From contig CANTFK010000270.1 of NCBI GenBank assembly GCA_947646735.1, forward strand, positions 248,001 to 312,000: a stretch of DNA of 64,000 nucleotides. The letters run 5' to 3'. The notes under the pieces were generated by a model. It worked only from the letters and a program-made list of their open reading frames with translations. It had not been told where the DNA came from and ran no database searches. Positions 53,488 to 64,000 of this stretch are shown one piece after another; positions within the stretch are counted from its first letter, which is position 1, and every line of letters begins with the position of its first letter. Source of the stretch: Peronospora farinosa (lineage: Eukaryota > Oomycota > Peronosporomycetes > Peronosporales > Peronosporaceae). The translations under genes and the position numbers were made by a program.

Positions 53488-56400
53488 CATTTGGACCATA
53501 TAGTGTTTTCACCATCAACTAGTCGCGTAAAGTGCCAAGTTGACTTGTTATCGTTCGCCTTGAACACATCGCCATCTTCTCGAGGTATTTCATGGCGCCC
53601 CAGGAAAAGGTCAGCTTTCCTTTCCCGACTTACCGGGAAAGCCAAGGAATGGACCCTCGGTGAGCTCTTTGTAGTCGAGCACGCGTTCCCCACCCTGGAT
53701 GCCATCCAGGATGACCTTCGTCTCGCCTTCGAGCCACCGCAAGAGGAGAAATTGGTGCGCTCAATATTCTTGTCTATGCGACAGGGTAGAATGGCGATGC
53801 TCGACTACGTACAGATGGCTAGGCATCTGGCGTCGTGTATTATCACGCGTACGATGGGCATTGTACACGTAGGTGAATGTCTTTGTGGATGGAATGCGTG
53901 AAGGGCAGACCCGCTTATCGCTCGAGCGCGCGGAGCCTGCAACATTGGAGGAGGCATTTTACATTGCCATCCGTGATGACTTTAGGGTCGCGTAGGCCTA
54001 CACCAAACCCTTAATTGTTACCGTTGCCTGGACATATACTTCGGAACCTATGGATATCAACGTGATTGAGTCGTCGGATGACCAACGACGATTCATCCCC
54101 CATAAGAATGACACTCGCACCGAGTCCCAATGGTTTGCTTGCGTTGTTGAAGCCAGACCATCGCGCGGCTGAGTGCTGCACGCCTGCGCCGATATCGGCG
54201 CATGCAGTGGACGCTTATCATGAAGGCGATGTACCGGACGCAAGACTAAGAAACGGTCCGGACTAGTAGGTGCAGGGCGCTCTACAGGTTGGAAAGGAGG
54301 TCTGCGTTTCCCGGTGGTAGCTTAACCTTCCAGCCCTTCTCCGCTATGCGCATGGATAAATGACACCACTACGAGTGGAGATTCACGTATTTTTATTGTC
54401 AGTAGACATGTCGACGGTGTCCGGAGACCTTTACGAGCGCGCCTGGACTCAGGAGCGACGAACAATTTTTTTCGTAAATTTTGTTTATCGATGCTACCTC
54501 CTAGTATTCAGGTCCGTGAAGGACCTGGGCAAGTCGTCGTCAAGTTGGCTGACGGGAAACCACACCGCGTAGCGCGGCGCGAATTGCCGTTTCCGTTTAC
54601 GTTTGACAGTTTTCGCAGTAATGATGACTTCTTGGTGATCGCGATGGAATATGCAATTATTTGCATCCTGGGCATGCCATGGTTGGCACGTTATAAGCCC
54701 CAAATCGACTGGTTAGCCAGACCAGTGAGACGTCGACGTAAGTTCGACGTCAGTGATAAGTTTGCCCATCTCTTGGTGTCTCCAAGCGAACGGCCTAACG
54801 TCACATTCGTGGATCTTAAATTCACGACGCAGGTGGTGCACAGAGCAAGCGATGACCCTCTCTGTACTCTTTGTGCTTTTCTTCGAGACACAAGTGACAG
54901 TGACTCCTTTCTCCACAGCGAGGAGAGCGACGAGGATGACGCAGTCGTAAAAGGATTCCTGCGCGTCAGCAACGCGGTTAGACAGAGGTTACTGCACGTG
55001 AATGCAGTGGAAAAAGCGGGGTTTCGATCTGGACCCATTGTGGTAGAGCAGGGGCTCCCACAAGGGCAATGTGACGACAAGCAGAGCTCGTCAACGAGTG
55101 TGACGTGGACGGACAGGAACCCCACGCGAGAGCATGATGGGTGAACCAAAGTTCCCATCATCACCTACTGTGGTCGAATCGAGGTTCTTACATGGGGAAA
55201 TTGTGGCTGAGCAGGGGCTCTCACACGGGTTTACGGCGGCCGAGCTGAATCTTTCGCATCAAGTCTCGACGGTCGAGCATTATCTACTCCCGTCAAGCGT
55301 TTCCAGCATTATGGATGAGGACATCCAGTGCCTAGAGATGTGTGATGGTTTACCACCTAACTACGGTTCGCCAGCTTCGAGTAGTGACTCAAAGCACGAT
55401 GGGGACAACAGCATCGAAAATCAGCGCTGAAATGTGTCCATGCTATCGTGTACGTGAAAGGGAGTCTACAAAGGCGCCAATACATCGAAGTCGAGAGTCC
55501 TCCTCGTCATGCGTCTTCCATTACAAGCATTCCAGGGCTTTCCTGGAAGCATTTCCTACGTGAACTTAAGGGAGGCACTTGTGTCTAATCACCAACGAGG
55601 TGGTTACCGTGGCAAACGAGGAGCATATGGCGCGTCCTCGAAGCGCTGAGCCGAAGTCAGCGCGTGAAGAAAGGTTTGCATCACAGTCATGGGAGGCTCT
55701 GCGAGAGTCTGGTAACCCCGTCTACGACATTGCTCGTGAGTATGCAGACGTGTTCCCAGACAAGATTCCGGCTGAACTTCTTGCGGACCGTGGTGTTCGG
55801 CACGAGATTGATCTCGTGCCAGGGTCAAAGTATTGTGTGACACTGCAGTGGCCGTTGCCTCGAGATCAAGTCGAAGCTATTGACGCATTATTCGAAGGCC
55901 GCCGCAAAGTGGGTCATGTGCGTGAAAGTATCTCACCACATTCGAGTCCAACCTTTTGCGTGAAGAAGGCTACGGGTTGAATGATGCCACTATTCCTGCG
56001 CAAACGCCAATTTCCAGGAAGGACATGGTGCTGAATTCCATGTCAGAAAGTGTCATTTTCAGTGTCATCGACTTGACCGATGGCTTTTACCAGATTCTGA
56101 TGCGACCGAGTGATATCCCACTCACCGCGGTGAGCACCCCGAGTGGCATGTTATGGGAGTGGTTGGCTATGCCACAAGAATTGAAGAACGTTCCGGCCAC
56201 TTTCAATCGTATGGTAAATCAAGTGTTTTGAGACCCCTTCGGAACTTTGCTCCAAGTTATTTTGACGACATTTTCGTCCACAGTCGCGCTACGGGCAACT
56301 TCAGCGATGTCTAAATTCACCTTCGACACTTGTAACAGATACTTCAAGTCATGCGAGACAACAAGTTGTATGCGAATCACAAAGAGTGTGTCTTCTGTGC

Positions 56401-59150
56401 ACCGGGTATTCCGGTGTTAGGTTGCTATGTGAGTAAATCGGGAGTTCGAGCTGATCCAGAGAAGGTGTTGTCAATCTTATCTTGGCCCACGGCCACGAAC
56501 GCTACGGAGTTACGCCAGTGGCTCGTCTTGGATAATTACTTACATAAGCATACAAAGGATTATGCTGGTTCTATACAGCCTTTGTCGTCACTCTTGCTAA
56601 AAAAACACGCCATGTGGTCCCAAGCGTCAAGCAGCCTTCGATGCATTAGAGAAGAGCCTGGCGTCTGCGCCAGTGATGGTCCTACCGGGTGAATGTAAGC
56701 CATTACACTCTAAGCCATTCCTCTTGGTATTTGATGCAAGTGATTTTGCAATTGGTTGGGCCCTCATGCGATTGAGTGATGAGGGCCGTGAACGAGTCGT
56801 GAATTATCAGTCTCGACAGATGTAGCCGGCAAAGTAGATCTATCTACTTCACGACAATGAGTTGCTAGCGATAAGCTTCGCGCTCATCAAGTTCCGCGTG
56901 CACCTATTGGTTAACGCACATTTGCTTTGTATACCGACTATGCATCGCTGTTCACTGCGATAAAGAGTATGCACAATCTTGAAGGATGGTATAGTGACTT
57001 TTTTTCTTTTCCGAATACAATTTCGTCGTACATTACAAGCCGGGCAAGAACAATTAATGCCGACGCTCTGACACGACGTCCCGACAACGATCCTCGGAAT
57101 GCGCTGAGTCTTCAAACAACTGACAAAGATAATGGTCGATGTATCGTCAAATCTTACTCGGTGATTGCCCCAGCTGTTCTTATTCGACGAGATCGTCGCG
57201 ACTTACGAAAATGATCCAGAGTACGCAAATATTATCGCTTATATGCGTGCTGAAGGATCAATGACGATCCAAGCGTGATCACATTCAGCGATACAGAATG
57301 GACGGAGACTTGCATCTGTACAGCATCGATCAATTCGATGCTCCTCGTACTTTTATCGCCAACGACATAAATTTGCGTGCTCATATTCTTCATGATTATC
57401 ACGATTTCCCATCTGGTGGCCATTTAGGACGCGAAAAGATTTTGCGGCTTTGTTGCTTGAATTCTGGTGGCCCAACATGTACAAGTGGGTGCGCAACTGG
57501 ATAGAAAGCTTGCAAAATCTGCCAACGAGTGAAGACATCTCCTTCGTCGCAGGCTTCACTGCGACCGTTGCAGATTGCAAGTGATGCCTGGCGATCAGTC
57601 TCGATGAAGCTCGCGCCCGATAGTAAAGATCGAATGGGTATTCTAATTCTTGTCAGAAGATTCAGCAAGATGACATATTCAGTGCCTGTTCGCGCTGCAA
57701 CCACCGCGAGAGACCGTTGTGCACTTCATCGATGCTGCGTTTCACCATCACGGATTGCCAAAAATTTTGCTTTGGACCGCGATCCTCGATACACATCCTC
57801 ATTTTAAGGTCACTGTTCCATCTCCTCGGGACGAAGCTGCAGATGTCGACAACGGCCCATCCGGAAACGGATGGGCAGACCGAGCGCGTAAACCGAGTCC
57901 TCGAAAATATTACTCGATGTGATGCTACTTCATTCACGAATTATAGTGTATTCTTACCACTTGCTACGTTCGCACTTAGCAATGCGGTACTCGCGTCAAC
58001 AGGGTGGGCGTCATCCTTTGTGATCTCGGCTCGACACCCTCGAGCTCCTACTCTTCTTGCCGTAGCGACCTACGGCACCTCGTGGCTCCACTCTGGGGGA
58101 GATAAAGGATAAACAATTATCAAGTGCAGCTCACGGTAATTTGAGCGCGAATGTAGTCACCCGAACCGAAATGATTTTTGCCGTACTGACGCCATGAGGC
58201 GTGGCGTCCCGTTAGATCGCTGGACAGCACATACACTTATTGAACCGTGTTTCGTTACGTACTGCTAACTACGCGTCGATTGAGTCGGCATGACTAATTG
58301 ATGACATGGCTTTGTCGGAGTTTATCCTTCAACGTCAAGCCATCACTCGGTACGAAGTTGACGCGCTTCAGTCTTCAGACGATAAGCAGAAAGAGAATGC
58401 TGATAAAAATGGCAGGAAGAACATGAACCAGATCGAGAAAGGCGATCGTGTATTGCTTTCTACCGAAGGTCTAAGGGATTCAGCAATTACTAAACTAGGC
58501 GCAAGCAACTTGCGTCACGCTTTATCGGTCCATTGAAGATTTTAAAGGCGATCGGTATCGCTTACACCCTGTACGTTTTCTCCTCGTTGCGACTCCACCC
58601 GACGTTTTACGTCAGGCTTAAGATATATCACCCGACTACGCTTTACGGGATAATTCCGAAGTTGGATTCAGGGGTCCGTAGGTCGATCGGCCTTCCCGCC
58701 GTGCTCGACTCGCCGACATCGGGCCCGGTTGCGTTGTTGTATTTCCAAGACCAAGGAATTGGCGTTCCAGAACCCTTATTTATTCGAGCTGTCCACGTTT
58801 CGACTGCCGAATCTCAGTCGCGGTTCTCCGCCTGTGCAGTACGCTCATGGCCAGCCTTAGATTCGAGGTGGTCATTGGCAGCCTAATTTACAGCCTGATC
58901 GACATCGTCGTGGGCAAACTTATACGCCAGCGTTACCATCGCAAGGACCCGCCACCGCTTGTGAACGCGAAAGGCCAGGTACGCTGAATAGTAGACCGTA
59001 TTATGAGTCACGAAGACCCCCCCCTCGTGCTGTAATGCATTTGGCTCGTGAGAATCGCGCGGTTTCATCCGCGCGCAAGTATCGTATACGCTGGCTTGGG
59101 TTTGACCCGATCAGGATAAGTGGGAACCGCGTTCCTCCCTCCTTCGTAAC
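53488..59150 (+). mobile_element. Ty3/Gypsy chromovirus-like element, decayed
   Basis: Domain order is gag, protease, RT, RNase H, integrase, chromodomain. Gag is at 53491-53993 ([16 protein letters not shown]). The protease-linker region is at 54360-54760 (ICILGMPWLARYKPQIDW). RT is at 55700-56530 (HEIDLVPGSKYCVTLQWPLP, FSVIDLTDGFYQILM, GCYVSKSGVRADPEKV). RNase H remains lie around 56720-57090 (DALTRRPDND). Integrase is at 57300-58110 (HDYHDFPSGGHLGREK, AHPETDGQTERVNRVLEN). The chromodomain is near 59060-59135 (ARKYRIRWLGFDP). The order and the chromodomain indicate the chromovirus branch. Stops and frameshifts occur in every domain, and no matching LTR pair flanks it. The RT catalytic YVDD region near 56260 is disrupted. 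Confidence 0.88.
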
Positions 59151-59199
59151 GTTCCCAATATTGTTCGGTCATACGAGTCCATGGGGTTTTGTTACCCCG

Positions 59200-62100
59200 A
59201 TGAAAGCCTGAGAGTGAATGTTCTTGTGCTAAACGACAACGGTGAGGCAATTTATGTCGGTGAGAACGAGAGCAATCGCGTAAGTGCGAACGTCGTATTG
59301 AATGTATGCCATTACGACCACGAGAACGAGATCTCTTTGAAAACTGCACAACAGGACGAGAAGGTGACGTGCGCTGACCTGCGTTGAAGTCTCAGTAATT
59401 TGACTCAGCTGTCGAGGGTGATGATAACAGTGAGGTGCGCCACGAATAACCACAGCCCTCCATTCGCTTAGACGGCGCTCATACTTTGCTATCCAAGCTC
59501 GTTCTCGGAAAATTACTATGAGACCTGTTAGTATCATCATGTCAACATTGAATGTGGAAGCGAGCCGACAGTGCCAGGTGTCTGGTGATGTCCACAAGGT
59601 CAGTGTGGTGGAGTTTTACAAGCGTCTCGTACACTTGAGTTATAATTACTTTGGACGGTTGGCTTGCGATCCATCCTCTGACATTTGTCTAACGGACGAG
59701 CGTCGAATTAATTGTATGCCTTGTGCGCAAGGAAAGCAAACTAGAACCCGTCATTCTATCAAGGATAGTGGTGGTCACTCACCCATCGATCGGATTGGAA
59801 GAGTCATCATCTCGGACATTAAAGGTTCGATGACTTTAAAAGATCGATTAGATAATCGTTATATGATTAATTGTGTCGATCACTAGAGTAATTACTGTCG
59901 TGTGTCTTTTTTACTAACCAATGATGCTGCGGCCAAGAAATTAAGGCAGTTTTTGATTTTTTTTCCGAGAAGAAATTTAACGCTCGAATACATATACTTC
60001 GCACGGACTCAGAAGAGAAATACCAGATGTGAACCCTATTCTTTAAGGGGTCGAGCATATCGAGGCAACGCAGTGAAGCAATAAATCGAGCAAGCAATGG
60101 AAAAGCTGAACGAATGCATAGGACAATCATGAACATGGCTCATTGCGTGATATTTGCTTCTGCTTTGCCGCTATATTTTTGGGGTTATGCGGTAGAATAT
60201 GCTGCGTACATATAAAATCGTGCTTTAACTAGCGCGAATTCGAAGAGGGCATCACCGATCAAGGTGTTGACACATCAAACCCCGTTACTCAGTGAAATTG
60301 TTGTTTGTGGCTAAATGCTCGGTGTACAGATCCCCAAGGAAACAGAACTTCCCCCAGAGAGGACAAAAAGGAATTATTGTTGGGATTGGCGAAGAAACAA
60401 AGGGTTATCGTGTTTATCTACCCAAAGATAAAGTGGTTTTCGTTACTCAGAATGTGAATAACATTTGAGACGCCGGACACGACTTAAAATGAGCAAGTGC
60501 AGAAGTTGTATTTGCAGAATAAATCTGGTCTGGTTGACGATAATTCCGCACGAGAAGATGACCAAAATGGCGATATAATAAGATCGCCAAGGACGAAGGA
60601 GACGACGAGTCGTCAGAATAAACAAATGAAGTCGAAGAAACATTCTCAGTGGACAAGAAAGAAAAAGGTTGTGAAAGGTCTACGAGCAGAAACATTCCAA
60701 CTTATGACAAATCTAGGCCGAACAAAGCATCGAAGATGACTTTGTTATCCAATTTATTTTAGTTAGGGATCCGCAGAAGTTTGGAGAAGCTATGCGAAGC
60801 TCAAACAAGACAAGATGTTTTAAAGTGATTGCGAAAGAGCTGGCAGCTTTGAGAATAAATGATGTTTGGAATGTCTTTCGCATCTGAAAGAATGTTCGGA
60901 CTCTAAATGTAAAATGGGATTTTTAAACCAGACGTGACGCTGAATGTGGTATCGTGCGCTTGAAGGTGAGACTTGTTGTGTAACAGGGCATCTAGTTACA
61001 CGTAAACATTAAGTAATATACTTAATGTTTGGTCTAAAAGTATCCATGATTACTTTTGACCTATCACTTGGGTGCGATACACAAAGGTGATCCACCCTCG
61101 TGAATGCGATATCCATTTATGGATTCACATGAGAAGGGATGACGCTAGTTGAAGCTAGGCATCGCGACGTCTCAGAAGGACGTCACTTGCGATCTTAAAT
61201 CTAGTTGTAAGATCATGCGACAGGATACGCTTCTAAAGAGTCGCGTATCCGATCTATATATAGCCAATCAGTAGTTAAGTATATATTTAGTTATAATGAA
61301 TTAAATATAGCTCAGTCTTGAATTTGCTAAATCGAAAGCACCACGCACGAGAAGTTGAAAAGCTTCTGCGTGACGTCGGTGCTTTCTTGTTAAGAAGTTC
61401 GTTGCACTCTCGCTTAAGCGAGAGGCAACTGGTGGTACGAGTCGACCAACCTCCCAACCACCCTCGCACGCGAAGGTAAGACGGTCTAACCGCTTCCTCG
61501 CTTGTGCATAAGATGTTTGCTCGTAGTACGAGGCAACTTCGTAGAAGTGCCCGTCTACATGTTGCATGTGGAAACGAGCAAGTTCTTGGCGTCAATTAGG
61601 TTATTACTTTCGCGACTAAAATCGATGTGATATGATTTTCGCTCTGGTTAGAAAATTGAAAGGTCTGCGAAACACGGACTTACCTAACGCTTACGTGAAA
61701 GTGGACAAGGAAGCAGATTTGGACATTTACATTCGAGTTCTGCAAGGATGCTCGTATCGGAGGAGGTGACGACCAACTTGGTGTCTTATGGTACAATGAA
61801 TGGGTCTTAGAGCTTAAGAAAGCGCTCTATGGGCTGAAACAAACAGGAAGACTATGGAGCAAATTGTTGCATCAAAAGTTGGTTGGCATTGGTTTAAACC
61901 AAATTATCACGAACATGTGTGTCTCTTTCAGATGGAACATCAACGCATTTAATTGTTGGATTTTCCGTGGATGATTTTTTAGTTACAGAATTGGATCAAT
62001 GTACACCGTTGACATTTTTGGCGAGCTAATTTCATTGTCGGTAAAGGATCTCGGACCTGCTCGTAAGTTTTTGGGTATGCGTATCCAATATGAGGAAAAA

Positions 62101-62615
62101 AGGTACAATTTTAGTTTAAGAGGTCGAAATTCTAGACATGCTGAAGGAGCACGGTTTCGAAATGGCCCATGGTGTACGTGTACCAATTATTCCGGAATGG
62201 AACTATACTAAAAATGCTATGCTGAAATTACTACCGGTTTTGGAGGAGATGGCGTCACGGTGCAATATTTTTAGTCAATTGTGGGAAGAATACTGTGGAT
62301 TTTACGTTGCACCAGACCCGATATTGCTTTTGCGGTGCATAAGACCTCTAAAAGGACTCATCAACCCACAATGGGAGATTGGAAGTTGGCCAAAATAATT
62401 GCCATGTATCTGTTCGGCACGAAAAAGTTGCGCCTCTCTATGGTTGGAAAAGGAGATAATTCAAATGAAAGTAGCTGGATATAGTGATGCGGATTTTGCT
62501 GCAGACAAGGGTGACAGAGAAATCAGACAGGGGTGGTCTAAATACTGTCGATAATATGCCGGTGAGCTGGATGTGTAAGAAATAATGTGGAGTTTCGCTT
62601 TCGACTACGTACAAC
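59200..62615 (+). mobile_element. Ty1/Copia element, decayed and split by a solo LTR
   Basis: Readable order on the plus strand: the gag pre-integrase region at 59600-59880 (INCMPCAQGKQTRTRHSIKD), and integrase at 59930-60300 (NARIHILRTDSEEKY, then ERMHRTIMNMAHC and LPLYFWGYAVEYAAYI). RT starts at 60770-60978, is interrupted, and resumes at 61565 to about 62440 (ELKKALYGLKQTGRLW, SVDDFLVTE). The start of RNase H is at about 62465-62610 (AGYSDADFAADKGDREIRQG). It ends abruptly where an inverted LTR fragment begins (62616). Many stops and frameshifts are present. No LTR of its own is identified. Confidence 0.88.
60979..61559 (+). repeat. Solo LTR (family A) inserted in a Copia RT, with perfect 5-bp TSD
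   Basis: The element is 581 bp, starting TGTAAC and ending GTCTACA. TGTTG occurs on both sides (60974-60978 and 61560-61564). If the LTR and one TGTTG are removed, the Copia RT frame is continuous across the site (VRLVAC, then GNEQVLGVN), which dates the insertion after that element. Its 5' half is nearly identical to the LTR at 47478. Confidence 0.92.
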
Positions 62616-63139
62616 GCGAGCACAAGAAGCGTGAGAAAGCAGTTTGACCGTCTCAACTACGCGTGCGGTGGTGGTGGTGTTGAACGGTCGCTTAGAGCGG
62701 TCCGTGCAACGAACAACTAAGTAGTTTCTTACTTACGTCACGCAAAAGCTTATCAAGCTTTGGCGGGGAGTAAATTCAAGACTGACTTATATTTTATAAA
62801 TTTTAACTAAATATAAGTTTAACTAAATATAAGTTTAACTACTGATTGGCTAATTATGCAAAGTTGGATTCGCGTCTCTTTAGAAGCGTATCCTTACGTG
62901 CGAGCATAAAATATATTTAAGCTCGCTGATGACGTCTGTCTGAAGCGTCACCATGATGCCCAGTCCCAACTGGCTTCATCCTCGTTGAATGTGAATCCAT
63001 CCATGGATATCACATTAACGAGGGTGGGTCGCATTGATGTGCCACACCCAAGTGGAAGGCCTAAGGCACCTCGTACCCTTTTAGGCTGCCCGTTAAGTAT
63101 TCGATACTTAACGAACCCTGTAACTTTCAGCCCATTACA
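62616..63139 (-). repeat. Family A LTR fragment, minus orientation
   Basis: This is about 524 bp. Its outer end at 63139 is the TGTAATGGGC start of the LTR on the minus strand. It is nearly identical to 51722-52200 (the two translate to the same 51-residue peptide in one frame), forming an 11-kb-spaced inverted repeat. The 3' end of the LTR is missing where it meets the Copia RNase H remnant. Confidence 0.85.
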
Positions 63140-63440
63140 ATCACAGTACTTTCTTTCATCCAGATCAACTTGAGCACTTGATCGTCGTTTTTATCATGTC
63201 GTACGGAGTCTTCTGGCGCATTTGCTTCTTTCAGTCCATCCCCACGACACACAGGGAAAGATCTTTGGAAGGCCTGCAATACTTTAATTGAGCAATTCTT
63301 GCGATTTACTGTTTGTCTGGGGCCAGTTTGACGAGGTGATCAGTGATGTTTATAAAATCAAAATAGCGTAGTGTCTTTGCCAAGCTGTTGCGGGATAGCC
63401 GGCGAAAATTTAAAAGTCAACTTGTCAAATGTGACATATC
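63140..63440. other. Retroelement debris
   Basis: On the minus strand it would be the continuation of the Copia integrase/RT relic, but no motif is secure. Confidence 0.3.
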
Positions 63441-64000
63441 AAATAAACATCACCTGCCCCTCATCGATGCCATAGACATGATACGTCTTAAACATTTCCT
63501 AGTTTCACATATCAGTCCTTTACAGAATTCAGGGTCCTGTTTAGCATGTATGATCGATACCCTAAGACTCGCATATGCTTTACACTTGGCTAGATCCCGT
63601 TGATGATTTCGAATAAGCCATCGCCCAGAATCAAAATACTTGGTCGATGGCAGATGATTCTGATGTAAATTGCCGTCATGGCCCCTCAGCCCCCAAAAAT
63701 TGTCCACCCTTGGCATTGTGAAGCATGCTACGACCAATGATAACGATAATTCGAATAGCGCGTTCCGATGTGCCATTAGTATGGGACCGTGACTTGCTGC
63801 TCGATCCCTTTATCCGCGTAAAATATCTTGAGTGAAGATGTTGAAAATTTACGAGCTCCGTCTTGACGAATAAACTTAAATTTCTTGTCGAACTGCATTT
63901 GTATCGCCACGATGTTATTTTTTTAAGAAAGTCTTCGCTGTCTGACCCTGCGCGTAGAAAGAAGCCCTTCATACACCCGCTGCCTTCGTTCACGATTAGC
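63441..64000 (-). mobile_element. Ty1/Copia integrase relic running out of the window
   Basis: On the minus strand the text reads HTNGTSERAIRIIVIIGRSM followed by LHNAKG, then after a shift GHDGNLHQNHLPSTKYFDSG. This is the integrase core end (NGTSER, RSMLH) and the following NHLPS segment of Copia elements. The 5' part lies beyond 64000. Frameshifts are present. Confidence 0.75.

Noticed and set aside
1..64000. CRISPR arrays, bacterial operons, riboswitches
   Set aside because: The organism is eukaryotic by its introns and gene content. The repeats seen are LTRs, coding repeats or simple repeats, with no spacer-repeat structure.
1..64000. tRNA or rRNA genes
   Set aside because: I saw no convincing tRNA A/B boxes with a cloverleaf and no rRNA similarity by eye. 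A covariance-model search would be needed to exclude them.

Overview
The window looks like nuclear DNA of an oomycete, most likely a Phytophthora or downy-mildew type (Peronosporales). The grounds are compact genes with 60-130 bp introns that usually start GTACGT or GTAAGT, many head-to-head gene pairs with 100-550 bp between start codons, a 24-residue Cys/His repeat protein of the kind labelled 'WRKY19-like' in oomycetes, a mitochondrial nad11 fragment with very AT-rich coding, and Copia and Ty3/Gypsy retroelements. The species cannot be fixed from this sequence alone.

Positions 1-20079 are gene-dense. In order: a partial Tudor-like gene (-), an Hsp110-type ATPase domain fused to TPRs (+), a divergent pair of C2-domain genes, an 11-copy Cys/His repeat protein (+), a six-exon NEMP nuclear-envelope protein (-), a small predicted secreted protein (-), a TMEM199/Vma12 V-ATPase assembly factor (-), a very large ERAD protein joining an OS-9-like MRH lectin to an EDEM-type GH47 mannosidase and a PA domain (+), coatomer beta (-), and a ketopantoate-reductase-like protein with a C-terminal membrane anchor (+). 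ER quality control, ER-Golgi traffic and V-ATPase assembly are well represented, but I see no evidence of operon-like coupling beyond shared divergent promoters.

Positions 20080-32870 are gene-poor. They hold a NUMT of nad11, decayed LTRs, a Gypsy relic, a 12-bp tandem repeat, a long decayed element with a CCHC knuckle and an OTU-like segment, a solo LTR with perfect target-site duplication, and a Copia relic.

Positions 32871-45655 are a second gene island. It has two tightly packed unrecognised genes (+), an eight-exon ATP-dependent NAD(P)HX dehydratase (-) whose last codons overlap the neighbouring gene, a mitochondrial FadE-type acyl-CoA dehydrogenase (+), a MIC19/CHCHD3 MICOS protein (-), a cyclopropane-fatty-acid synthase (+), a decaying short-chain dehydrogenase pseudogene (+) and a multipass membrane protein (-).

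Positions 45656-64000 are a nest of retroelement debris: Copia pieces on both strands, a Ty3/Gypsy element with gag, protease, RT, RNase H, integrase and chromodomain segments, and several LTRs. One solo LTR (60979-61559) splits a Copia reverse transcriptase exactly at a duplicated TGTTG. Related LTR copies keep a stem-loop in which the bases differ but the pairing is retained, which is the most suggestive non-coding signal I found.
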